From contig CAITQY010000568.1 in the NCBI GenBank assembly GCA_903894655.1, positions 1-23,671 of the forward strand: 23,671 bases of DNA, in the 5' to 3' direction. This document shows positions 5,983 through 13,528 of the stretch, piece after piece (position 1 is the stretch's first letter; every line of letters starts with the position of its first letter). Below the pieces are notes generated by a model, which saw nothing but the letters and a program-made list of their open reading frames with translations, ran no database searches and had not been told where the DNA came from. A program made the translations under genes and the position numbers. This stretch comes from an uncultured Gemmatimonadota bacterium. Lineage in GTDB: Bacteria; Gemmatimonadota; Gemmatimonadetes; Gemmatimonadales; Gemmatimonadaceae.

Positions 5983-8757
5983 ATGCGGACCCACGCACAC
6001 GTGCTCTCCCGTTTCGCGCGTCACTTGACGCTGGCGATGACGGTTGCCGTCGTCCCCGCTTCGACCATTGCGGCACAGGGAGCTGAGGCTCCGGTGGGCC
6101 GGATCACTGGCCGGATCATCGACACCAAGTCCGGCCAAGGAATCACGGCGGCTGGCGTGCAGATCGTCGGCACGACGATCGGTGCCCAGTCCGGCGTGGA
6201 TGGGCGATACACCATTCTTCGCGTTCCGGCGGGCACCACCACGTTGCAAGTGCGCCGCATCGGCTACGGACCGAAAACGGTCACCGGCATCATCGTGCCG
6301 GCGAACGGATCGATTGAACTGGATATCTCGCTGGCCTCTGCCGACGTGCAGCTGGCGGCCATCAGCGTGACCGCAAATAAAGAGAAAGGCACGGTCAACG
6401 ACGCCTTGAACCTGCAGCGGACCGCCACGAACGCGGTGAACTCCATCACCGCCGAGCAGATCGCGCGCAGCCCCGACGGCGATGCCGCGCAGGCCGCGCA
6501 GCGCGTGAGTGGTGTGACGGTGCAGGACGGCAAGTATCTGCAGGTGCGCGGACTCAGCGAACGCTACACGACGGCGTCGTTGAACGGCGCGCGTATCCCG
6601 AGCCCGGAACCCGAGCGCAAGGTCGTGCCGCTCGACCTATTCCCGGCCAACCTGCTGCAGGACGTCACGACCACCAAGACGTTCACGCCCGACCAGCCCG
6701 GCGACTTCGCCGGTGCAAACGTGAACATCCGGACGAAGGAATTCCCGGCGTCACGTCAGACCAATTACTCCACGAGCTTCGGCGCGAACAGCAGCGTGCT
6801 CGGGCAGACCCTGCCGTTCGCCCCCCGGGCCGGCGGCGAGCTGCTCGGTTTTGCGAACAGCAATCGGCAGATCCCGAACGCCATCTCGCAGGCCAACTTT
6901 CTGGGCAATGTGTCGCAAGGCCAGTTCAATCAGATGGCGCAACAACAGCGCAACGTCTGGAACCCGTCGCCTCGCAATGGTGGCCCGAATGGGTCGTTCG
7001 GCGCGTCCACGGGCGGCAACACCATTCTGGGCCAGCGCATCGGCTATGTGCTGAGCGGCAGCTACGGCTACTCGGAGGAAGTACGGGCCGACGAGCAGTA
7101 CGCAGTCGGCAATCAGGGCGCCAACAACACGGTCGTGCCCCTCACGTCGCTGCGTGGCACCACGGGCCGCAGCAGCGCGCAGTGGGGTGGCATCGCCAAC
7201 TTGTCCAAGCTCCTCGGCAAGAGCTCGCGCCTGTCGCTCAACAGCACCATGACCCGCAGCGCCGACAACGAAGCCCGCACGGATCGCGGCTTCGACGAAA
7301 ATTTGGGTGACAGCATCGCCCGCACGACGCTGCGCTACGTCGAGCGCGGCGTGGCCACCGTCACCGGCGCTGGCGAACATCAGCTGGGCGAGCGGAACAA
7401 GACGGCGTGGGCCGCGACCTACGCCAACACGGGCCGTCGTGAGCCGGACCGGTCCGACGTGGTCTACGCGCGCAACAACACCGGCCAGTACACGCTGCTC
7501 AGCTCGCTCGACGGCGCGCGTCGCCTGTACTTCGATCTCGCCGAAACCAACAACACCGCACAAGTCGATCACACCATCACCATCGGTGAGGTCGCCAATC
7601 AGAATACGCTCAAGGTTGGTGCGTACGCGCGGTCGACCGATCGCCGCGCCGATGCGCCGATCTATGCCTTTCTTAGCCGTGCCGCCGACAATGTCCGCAG
7701 CCAGCAGCCCAACGTGATCTTCGGGGCGGATCAGTCGTGCAACAACTGCAACCTGATCAACGTCCAGCCGGTCGGTCAGGCCGGTTCGTACACCGCCGAA
7801 GACCGCACCGTGGCTGGCTACCTCATGGGCGACTGGGGCCTGGGCAGCCGTGTCCGCGTCATCGCCGGTGCGCGCGTCGAGTCAGCCGACATTACCGTGG
7901 ACGCGTCCACGCAAGGCGGCTTCACCTCGTCGGCCAATCTCAACAACACCGACGTGCTGCCGTCGCTGCTCATCAACACCAAGCTCACCGAAACGCAGAG
8001 CCTCCGCTTCGGCATCACGCGCACGCTCGCCCGCCCCGAGTATCGCGAGCTGGCGCCGGTCACGTTCCGCGATGTCCTTGGCGGCGTTAGCGTCACCGGT
8101 AACGATCAGCTCCGCCGTTCGCTGATCGACAACGTGGACCTGCGCTGGGAAGCGTTTCCCAACCCGGGTGAAGTGCTCAGCATCGGCGTGTTCGCCAAGC
8201 GCTTCGATAGCCCGATCGAGCGCATCGAACAGGCCACCTCAGGCGCGTATCAGGCGCGCTTTCAGAACGCGCTGAGCGCCGTGAACGCCGGCGTGGAACT
8301 CGAGCTCCGCAAGCAGCTCGGATTCCTCGGTGGCTGGGCGGAACCACTCACCGGCTTCAGCAACGTCACGCTGATGAGTTCCTCCGTCGATCTCGACACG
8401 CTGGGCGGCCTCACCGTCACCGACCGCACGCGTCGCTTGGTGGGTCAGGCCCCGTATGTGGTGAACGCCGGCATGACGTACTCGTCGCTATCGGGCAGCA
8501 CGAACGCCACGATTTTGTACAACGTGGTGGGCGAGCGCATCCAGGCGGCCGGTGTGGTACCTCTGCCGAACATCGTGGAGAAGCCGCGTCACATGGTCGA
8601 CCTGTCGCTCCGCTTCCCAGTGCTCGGCAGCCTGTCAGGGCGCGTCGACGCGCGCAATCTGCTCGACGCCCGCTATCGCTTCATGCAGGGCAACCTTGAA
8701 CGGGAAGGCTACAACGCCGGTCGCACGTTCTCCGTCGGCTTCTCCTGGAAGCAGTAA
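5983..8757 (+). CDS. TonB-dependent outer-membrane receptor with N-terminal carboxypeptidase-like domain
   Basis: The 924-residue protein is an energised outer-membrane transporter. From ATG 5983 a signal peptide ends near residue 30 (STIAAQG). A carboxypeptidase-regulatory-like beta-sandwich (about 39-130; GRITGRIIDTKSG, GVDGRYTI, IGYGPKTV) precedes the plug domain (about 140-255; SPDGDAAQAAQRVSGV, LQVRGLSERYTTASLNG, PLDLFPANLL, FAGANVNIRTKEF). The remainder is a beta-barrel with alternating aromatic strands ending in FSVGFSWKQ. C586 and C589 (SCNNC) may form a loop disulphide. An in-frame ATG at 5953 is an alternative start. No SusD-like partner is present. Instead a beta-helix-like lipoprotein follows. 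The substrate is unknown. Its position between phoBR and pst and the upstream Pho-box-like repeat suggest phosphate or a phosphate ester. Confidence 0.9.
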   Translation: MRTHAHVLSRFARHLTLAMTVAVVPASTIAAQGAEAPVGRITGRIIDTKSGQGITAAGVQIVGTTIGAQSGVDGRYTILRVPAGTTTLQVRRIGYGPKTVTGIIVPANGSIELDISLASADVQLAAISVTANKEKGTVNDALNLQRTATNAVNSITAEQIARSPDGDAAQAAQRVSGVTVQDGKYLQVRGLSERYTTASLNGARIPSPEPERKVVPLDLFPANLLQDVTTTKTFTPDQPGDFAGANVNIRTKEFPASRQTNYSTSFGANSSVLGQTLPFAPRAGGELLGFANSNRQIPNAISQANFLGNVSQGQFNQMAQQQRNVWNPSPRNGGPNGSFGASTGGNTILGQRIGYVLSGSYGYSEEVRADEQYAVGNQGANNTVVPLTSLRGTTGRSSAQWGGIANLSKLLGKSSRLSLNSTMTRSADNEARTDRGFDENLGDSIARTTLRYVERGVATVTGAGEHQLGERNKTAWAATYANTGRREPDRSDVVYARNNTGQYTLLSSLDGARRLYFDLAETNNTAQVDHTITIGEVANQNTLKVGAYARSTDRRADAPIYAFLSRAADNVRSQQPNVIFGADQSCNNCNLINVQPVGQAGSYTAEDRTVAGYLMGDWGLGSRVRVIAGARVESADITVDASTQGGFTSSANLNNTDVLPSLLINTKLTETQSLRFGITRTLARPEYRELAPVTFRDVLGGVSVTGNDQLRRSLIDNVDLRWEAFPNPGEVLSIGVFAKRFDSPIERIEQATSGAYQARFQNALSAVNAGVELELRKQLGFLGGWAEPLTGFSNVTLMSSSVDLDTLGGLTVTDRTRRLVGQAPYVVNAGMTYSSLSGSTNATILYNVVGERIQAAGVVPLPNIVEKPRHMVDLSLRFPVLGSLSGRVDARNLLDARYRFMQGNLEREGYNAGRTFSVGFSWKQ

Positions 8758-8767
8758 GCACCCTTCC

Positions 8768-8787
8768 GTCGAGATGAAGTTCTCGAC
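8768..8787 (+). terminator. Hairpin 1 after the receptor gene
   Basis: GTCGAGA and TCTCGAC form a perfect 7-bp stem with a 6-base loop, 10 bases after the receptor stop codon. No uridine run follows. It may be part of a terminator or an mRNA 3'-end stabiliser, together with the larger hairpin that comes 10 bases later. Confidence 0.5.
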
Positions 8788-8797
8788 ACCAATCACA

Positions 8798-8836
8798 CAT
8801 GGCCCGGCACGGTGACAGAACCGTGACCGGGCCATG
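8798..8836 (+). terminator. Strong hairpin 2 between the receptor and lipoprotein genes
   Basis: A 10-bp outer stem (8798-8807 with 8827-8836) continues into a 6-bp inner stem (CACGGT 8808-8813 with ACCGTG 8820-8825), with one bulged A at 8826 and a 6-base loop. It lacks a U-tract, so classical intrinsic termination is uncertain. Attenuation, RNA processing or protection of the upstream transcript are alternatives. It also contains the Pho-box-like sequence at 8812-8829. Confidence 0.6.
8812..8829 (+). promoter_or_regulatory. Candidate two-half-site Pho box upstream of the beta-helix lipoprotein
   Basis: GTGACAG, AACC, GTGACCG has two half-sites 11 bases apart and matches the receptor element at 13 of 18 positions and the pstC element at 14 of 18. 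TACAAA at 8847-8852 could be a -10. Because the site lies within a hairpin, part of the match could come from the stem symmetry; confidence is lower than for 5832-5860. Confidence 0.35.
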
Positions 8837-8921
8837 ACGCATCTCGTACAAAGTGTCGCGTTACTTCGCACAGTTGTCTCGCTCGTCTCCGACGCTCCAC
8901 CTACCACTTCAAGGACTCCAG

Positions 8922-10670
8922 ATGACGACGTTCACGCGCTTCCGCGCCCTCGCCGTAACATCATTCAGCCTGCTCGCGTTGGCCGCGTGCGGCAGTGATG
9001 ATCCGGCTGGACCCGTGACGCCCGCCAACGGGACGCTCAGCGTCACCGTGTCGGGTTTGCCTGCCGGCGTGAATGCCGCCGTGACGGTCACTGGCCCCAG
9101 CTCATACTCGCAGTCGCCGACGGCCTCGTCCACGTACAGTGTCGCTCCCGGCACGTACACCGTAGCCGCCGCTCAGGTCACGAGCAACAACGTGCGCTAC
9201 AACGCCGCGATCACCGGCTCACCGGCCACCGTGGTCTCGAACGCGACGGCCACGGCCGCGGTGACCTACTCGATCACCGCCAACCCGACCGTGACGCTCA
9301 GCGGTTCCATCGCGGCCAACCGTACGCTGACCCCCGACACGAACTACGTGCTGCGCGGTTTCGTGTATGTGAATAGCGGTGCGACGCTCACCATCAACGC
9401 CGGCACCAAGATTGTCGGCGACACGACGGCGCTCGGCTCGGCGCTCTTCGTGCTCCGTGGCGCGCGCATCGTGGCCAACGGCACCGAAGCGGCGCCGGTG
9501 GTCTTCACGTCGCAGCGTAGCGTCGGCAACCGGTCCCCGGGTGACTGGGGCGGCTTGATCATCGTCGGTAACGGCCGCGCGAATCGCACGGGGAACATCA
9601 TCGTCGAAGGCTCGAACGGCTCGGTCGTCGGCGCCAACCAGGCCGGTACGATCTACACCGGCGGTACGGTGGACACGGACAACAGTGGAACGTTGCGCTA
9701 CGTGCGTGTGGAGTTTGCCGGCTACGCCACCCTCACTGACGCGGAGCTCAACTCGTTCACCTTCGCGGCCGTCGGCAGCGGCACCACGGTGGAGTATGTG
9801 CAGGCCCTCGCCGGTCTCGACGACAACTTCGAATGGTTCGGCGGTGCGGTGAACGGCAAGTACCTCGTGTCGTACGAGGCGGGCGACGATCACTTCGACG
9901 GTTCGGAAGGCTACCGTGGCCTCAACCAGTTCATGATCGGCCTCCAGACCACCTTCCTCACGCCGCGTCCCGGCGCCGGCGCCGTGTCCACCGATCCGCA
10001 GGGCTTCGAGATCGACGGTTGCAACGGTGGCGGATGTGTCGCGCCGAGCGGAGCCAACGCGCAGAGCTCGGGTCGCGACGACGGGCTGTACAACATGAAC
10101 GTCTTCGCGAACTTCACCATGATCGGCACGCCGACTGGCGTGACGGTTCCGGGCTCGGGTGGTGTGGGTGCGGTGCTCCGTCGCGGTACGGGCGGTTACT
10201 ACCTGAACGGTGTGCTCGCGCGCTGGCCGCGTGCCGGCATCTCGCTCCGCGACTCCACGTCGAATAACCGCTTCCAGGTCGACTCGCTGATCGTGCGGAA
10301 TCTGTACTTCGCCGAAAACGGCGTGCTGGCCGCCGGCGCCAACTTCGACGTGGCCAGCGCCACCAACTTCGGCACGGAATCCGCCTTTACGGCCAAGAAT
10401 TCCAACATTGTGGTTGGTGCCAGCACGGTGACGGCCGCCAGCCTCTTCACGAACCTGCCCACGGTCTCCGGCACCACGACCGGCGCGAATTTCGATTGGT
10501 CGCCGGCGGCCAGCTCGCCGATCGCCACCGGTGGGTTGAGCAGCTTCACCGCCGATCCGCGCATTGCGGCCCGCGTCGGCGCGTTCATCACGCCGACCGC
10601 GTACCGCGGTGCGGCGGCGCCGGGCGGTGCCAAGTGGTGGGCCAACTGGACCAGCTACGCCCGCAACTAA
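8922..10670 (+). CDS. Large beta-helix-like outer-membrane/surface lipoprotein
   Basis: The 582-residue protein starts at ATG 8922 with a lipoprotein signal (hydrophobic core then LAAC, C23). Residues about 36-120 form a Thr/Ser/Val-rich beta-sandwich-like domain (GTLSVTVSGLPAGV). From about 125 the sequence becomes turn-and-strand repeats typical of a right-handed beta-helix (YVNSGATLTINAGTKIVGD, GDWGGLIIVGNG, SGTLRYVRVEFAG). A striking acidic-aromatic segment follows: LDDNFEWFGGAVNGKYLV and GDDHFDGSEGYRG (299-333). Three cysteine-poor loops include DGCNGGGC (365-372). The C-terminus is WWANWTSYARN. I recall similar uncharacterised proteins beside TonB receptors in Bacteroidota, but no function is established. 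It probably acts with the receptor as a surface binding partner. An upstream in-frame ATG (8853) is rejected because it would hide the signal peptide. Confidence 0.8.
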   Translation: MTTFTRFRALAVTSFSLLALAACGSDDPAGPVTPANGTLSVTVSGLPAGVNAAVTVTGPSSYSQSPTASSTYSVAPGTYTVAAAQVTSNNVRYNAAITGSPATVVSNATATAAVTYSITANPTVTLSGSIAANRTLTPDTNYVLRGFVYVNSGATLTINAGTKIVGDTTALGSALFVLRGARIVANGTEAAPVVFTSQRSVGNRSPGDWGGLIIVGNGRANRTGNIIVEGSNGSVVGANQAGTIYTGGTVDTDNSGTLRYVRVEFAGYATLTDAELNSFTFAAVGSGTTVEYVQALAGLDDNFEWFGGAVNGKYLVSYEAGDDHFDGSEGYRGLNQFMIGLQTTFLTPRPGAGAVSTDPQGFEIDGCNGGGCVAPSGANAQSSGRDDGLYNMNVFANFTMIGTPTGVTVPGSGGVGAVLRRGTGGYYLNGVLARWPRAGISLRDSTSNNRFQVDSLIVRNLYFAENGVLAAGANFDVASATNFGTESAFTAKNSNIVVGASTVTAASLFTNLPTVSGTTTGANFDWSPAASSPIATGGLSSFTADPRIAARVGAFITPTAYRGAAAPGGAKWWANWTSYARN

Positions 10671-10690
10671 CACCGGCGGCAACAGCGGCG

Positions 10691-10712
10691 GCTAGCGCAC
10701 AGACGCGCTAGC
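10691..10712 (+). terminator. Hairpin 1 after the beta-helix lipoprotein gene
   Basis: GCTAGCGC and GCGCTAGC make a perfect 8-bp stem with a 6-base loop, 20 bases after the stop codon. A second, larger hairpin follows 13 bases later, repeating the twin-hairpin layout found after the receptor gene. Confidence 0.55.
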
Positions 10713-10725
10713 TTCCCTGAAGTCC

Positions 10726-10758
10726 GAACGGCCGGTGCCCCTCGGGCACCGGCCGTTC
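10726..10758 (+). terminator. Very strong hairpin 2 (15-bp perfect stem) before the next gene
   Basis: Bases 10726-10740 and 10744-10758 are perfectly complementary around a 3-base loop (CTC). The trailing sequence TCTCATTC is only weakly T-rich. This is the best terminator candidate in the window. It ends only 15 bases before the ATG of the next gene, leaving no room for a promoter after it. Expression of the downstream gene therefore needs read-through, processing, or a promoter upstream with the hairpin in its leader. Confidence 0.75.
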
Positions 10759-10773
10759 TCTCATTCGGATACC

Positions 10774-11412
10774 ATGCCTCTACACCTTACGTCGCGCTGG
10801 CGCCTGAGTGCCCTCCTCCTTGCTGCTACGACGGCCTGTGCAGACAAGTCGGCCCCGTCACCCGCCGACGAACAAGCCAGACATGTCGCCGAGGTGGTCG
10901 CGGCGGGGGGCGTCGTCGATTCGATTCTTCCGATTGCCGAACAGCTTCGACGCTTCCGCGACGCGCTGCCGCCCACTGATACGCTGCTGCACGCGAGTCC
11001 GTCGCGCGACGCGCTCGTTCAACGATGGGCGCGAGCGATCGGTGGGAATGACACCACCGATCTGAACGCGATGATCATGGATCGCGCCGAGTTCGCGTGG
11101 CTCTACTACCCCGATTCTCCCATGCGTCAGCCGCCGTATGAAGCCCCCCCGGCGTTGCTCTGGGGGCAGTTGCTGGCGTCGTCGAACAAGGGGGCGACGC
11201 AACTCGTGAATCGCTTTGGCGGGAGTGCGGTCACCGCCACCAGACTCCGCTGCGCAACGCCACCAGACACGCAAGGCGCCAACGTGCTACTCGACAAATG
11301 TGAGGTGCGCCTCACGGCGCCCGGCAAGCCGACCGTCGAGGGCGTGTTGTTCGGAACGATCCTTGAGCGGGCCGGGCGATTCAAGTTCGTCGGACTCTCG
11401 AGCAGCCTGTGA
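10774..11412 (+). CDS. Unrecognised putative lipoprotein translationally coupled to pstS
   Basis: I do not recognise this 212-residue protein. From ATG 10774 it has a basic N-terminus, a hydrophobic stretch (LSALLLAATTAC) and C22, so it is probably exported. The lipobox is imperfect, because Thr replaces the usual Leu at -3. A helical, charged region (about 31-90) precedes a distinctive DRAEFAWLYYPDSPMRQPPYE (103-123) and LLWGQLLASSNKGATQLV (128-145). C160 and C176 could pair. The C-terminal third looks like beta-strands (VLLDKCEVRL, VEGVLFGTILE, RFKFVGLSS). Its stop overlaps the pstS GTG start as GTGA, so the two are made together. A role in periplasmic phosphate capture is a guess from context. 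The earlier in-frame ATG (10735) lies in the hairpin and is rejected. Confidence 0.75.
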   Translation: MPLHLTSRWRLSALLLAATTACADKSAPSPADEQARHVAEVVAAGGVVDSILPIAEQLRRFRDALPPTDTLLHASPSRDALVQRWARAIGGNDTTDLNAMIMDRAEFAWLYYPDSPMRQPPYEAPPALLWGQLLASSNKGATQLVNRFGGSAVTATRLRCATPPDTQGANVLLDKCEVRLTAPGKPTVEGVLFGTILERAGRFKFVGLSSSL

Positions 11413-12545
11413 GGAGATCCCTCGCCATCGTACTGCTTCCAGCACTGCTCCCAGCACTGCTCCTCGGCGCCTGCAGCACGCCGGCCAAGGATGCGCCGAG
11501 TCCGGAGGGAAGCGCGTCGGGATCTCCGGCACCGAACACCACCCGCGTCGATCTCACCGGCGCCGGGGCGACGTTCCCCTATCCGCTCTACTCGCGCTGG
11601 TTCAACGAGTACGCGATCCGCACCAACGTGCGCATCAACTATCAGTCGATCGGCTCAGGTGGTGGCATCCGGCAGGTCGTCGCGCGAACGGTCGACTTCG
11701 GTGCCACCGACGTCCCAATGACCGACGAGGAACTGGCCAGCGCCGGCATGCCGGTGCTGCACATTCCGACCGTCATCGGCGCCGTCGCCATCACCTACAA
11801 CCTGCCCGGCCTCGCGCGACCGCTCAAGCTCAGCCCCGACGTGATCGCCGACATCTTCCTCGGCCGCGTCACCCGCTGGAGCGACCCGCGCATTGCGGTG
11901 CTCAATCCCACGCTCACGCTGCCCACCACAGACATTCTCGTGGTCCATCGCGCTGATGGCAGCGGCACGTCCTACATCTTCAGCGACTTCCTGACCACCG
12001 TGAGCCCCGCATGGGCCGCCGGTCCCGGACGTGGCAAGGACGTGCGCTGGCCGGTCGGCATCGGTGGCAAGGGGAACGAAGGCGTGGCCGGTCAAGTGAA
12101 GCAGATGCCGGGCGCCATCGGCTATCTCGAAGTGGTGTACGCGCGGCAGAATCGTTTGCCCGTGGTGCACGTGCGGAACGCCGCCGGCCATTTTATCTCG
12201 CCGATGCCATTCGAAATTGCCTCGGCGGCCACGGCGATGCTCGAGGCGGACCGCAAACTCAACGCCTCCGACACCAACGGCACGCCAGACCTCCGTGTCT
12301 CGCTCGTAAATGCGCCGGGTGCACAGTCGTACCCGATTGCGTCGTTCACCTGGATGCTCATCGCCCCGTCGGCCATCGGCCCCGAGAAGAGTCGACAGCT
12401 GGCGGCCTTCATCCGTTGGGCCCTCCTGGATACCCCAGACATCGCCAGCATGCTTGGCTACGTCCCCCTCCCCTCGGAAGCGGCCACGCGCATCGTCGAC
12501 CGGCTCGATGCCGCGCTCGCGATGGAACGGTCGCGGTTGCCGTGA
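11409..12545 (+). CDS. pstS: Phosphate ABC transporter substrate-binding lipoprotein
   Basis: The 378-residue protein is the periplasmic phosphate-binding component of the high-affinity Pst transporter. The GTG start overlaps the preceding stop (GTGA). A lipoprotein signal ends at LLGAC (C22), followed by a Ser/Pro/Ala-rich tether to about residue 46. Conserved phosphate-binding segments are GAGATFPYPLYSRW (51-64), YQSIGSGGGIRQ (78-89), DFGATDVPMTDEE (96-108), HRADGSGTSYIF (180-191) and GKGNEGVAGQVKQMPGAIGYLE (220-241). It is followed by pstC after 56 bases, the only sizeable gap in the pst operon, where a Pho-box-like sequence occurs. Confidence is high from motif order and neighbours. Confidence 0.95.
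   Translation: MRRSLAIVLLPALLPALLLGACSTPAKDAPSPEGSASGSPAPNTTRVDLTGAGATFPYPLYSRWFNEYAIRTNVRINYQSIGSGGGIRQVVARTVDFGATDVPMTDEELASAGMPVLHIPTVIGAVAITYNLPGLARPLKLSPDVIADIFLGRVTRWSDPRIAVLNPTLTLPTTDILVVHRADGSGTSYIFSDFLTTVSPAWAAGPGRGKDVRWPVGIGGKGNEGVAGQVKQMPGAIGYLEVVYARQNRLPVVHVRNAAGHFISPMPFEIASAATAMLEADRKLNASDTNGTPDLRVSLVNAPGAQSYPIASFTWMLIAPSAIGPEKSRQLAAFIRWALLDTPDIASMLGYVPLPSEAATRIVDRLDAALAMERSRLP
11440..11463 (+). repeat. Perfect 12-bp tandem duplication in the pstS signal peptide
   Basis: CAGCACTGCTCC occurs twice in direct tandem, preceded by a degenerate partial copy. It encodes part of the hydrophobic core (PALLPALLLG). The repeat preserves the reading frame, so gain or loss of a copy would only change signal-peptide length. 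Confidence 0.7.
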
Positions 12546-12559
12546 CAGATCCGTTACAC
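12542..12559 (+). promoter_or_regulatory. Candidate two-half-site Pho box between pstS and pstC
   Basis: GTGACAG, ATCC, GTTACAC has two half-sites with an 11-base period and matches the receptor element (5832-5849) at 15 of 18 positions. Its first bases overlap the pstS stop codon. It may mark an internal promoter for pstCAB-phoU-ppx. A small palindrome GAGAC-G-GTCTC (12565-12575) follows. Confidence 0.4.
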
Positions 12560-12601
12560 GACACGAGACGGTCTCCGCACTGGAAAACCTAGCTTCACTC
12601 A

Positions 12602-13528
12602 ATGCAGACCCCGCTCGGTGACCGGCTCTATCGCACGGTCACGACGGTGTGCGCCGCCGCGATCCCCCTCGTGCTCGTGCTGCTCACCGCCGTGGTCCTG
12701 CGCGCGGCGTGGCCGGCCCTCTCGCTCCACGCCGCCGATCTGGCCTTCGGCACCACATGGGACGTGCCCCGAGCGCGATTCGGCGCCTTCCCGGCCATTG
12801 TCGGTACGCTGCTGTCGTCGTTGATCGCCCTGTGCCTCGCCACCCCGCTGGCCCTCGGCGTGGCCATCTTCACCGTCGACATTGGCCCACGGCGCTTGCA
12901 CGAGCCCGTGGCCTTTCTGGTCAACTTGCTCGCGGCCATTCCGTCGGTGGTGTACGGGCTCTGGGGGGTGTTCGTCCTCGTGCCGCTGCTCCGCCGCACG
13001 ATCATGCCAGCGCTCGTTCCCCTCGGGTCGTTCCTACCGCTCTTCCGTGGACCGGCGTATGGCCCAAGCTTGCTCGCGGCCAGCCTCCTCCTCGCCATCA
13101 TGATCCTGCCGTACATCGCCAGCATCAGCCGCGAAGTACTGCTGGCCGTGCCGCAGGCGCAGCGTGAGGCCGCCCTCGCCCTTGGCGCCACCCGTTGGGA
13201 AGTCGTGCGCGATGCCGTGCTACCTGCAGCCCGTTCCGGGTTGATCGGTGGCGTGATGTTGGGCCTCGGCCGTGCGCTTGGTGAGACGCTCGCGGTAACC
13301 ATGGTGATCGGCAACCGCCATGCGATTCCCGATTCGCTGTTCGATCCGGCGTATACGATGGCGTCGCTGCTGGCCAATGAATTCGCCGAAGCGTCGAGCG
13401 ACGCCCATCTCTCCGCCCTGATGGCCGTCGCCGCACTGCTGCTCTTGATCACACTGCTCATCAATCTGCTAGCGCGATGGCTCGTGCGGCGTGTCGCGAC
13501 CGGCTTGCCCGGTGGGCGCTCGTCATGA
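12602..13528 (+). CDS. pstC: Phosphate ABC transporter permease PstC
   Basis: The 308-residue inner-membrane permease forms the phosphate channel together with PstA. Hydrophobic segments consistent with six membrane spans run across the protein, beginning with AAIPLVLVLLTAVVL near the N-terminus. The cytoplasmic coupling loop is recognisable as REAALALGATRWEVVRDAVLPAARSGLIGG, followed by the PstC hallmark GLGRALGETLAVTMVIGN. The gene ends by overlapping the pstA start by 4 bases (ATGA), which indicates translational coupling. The final membrane span is followed by a basic tail (ARWLVRRVATG). Confidence 0.93.
   Translation: MQTPLGDRLYRTVTTVCAAAIPLVLVLLTAVVLRAAWPALSLHAADLAFGTTWDVPRARFGAFPAIVGTLLSSLIALCLATPLALGVAIFTVDIGPRRLHEPVAFLVNLLAAIPSVVYGLWGVFVLVPLLRRTIMPALVPLGSFLPLFRGPAYGPSLLAASLLLAIMILPYIASISREVLLAVPQAQREAALALGATRWEVVRDAVLPAARSGLIGGVMLGLGRALGETLAVTMVIGNRHAIPDSLFDPAYTMASLLANEFAEASSDAHLSALMAVAALLLLITLLINLLARWLVRRVATGLPGGRSS

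Noticed and set aside
9219..10682. Minus-strand 487-residue open frame
   Set aside because: It lies antisense to the beta-helix lipoprotein and is dominated by Arg, Gly and His, as expected for a shadow frame.
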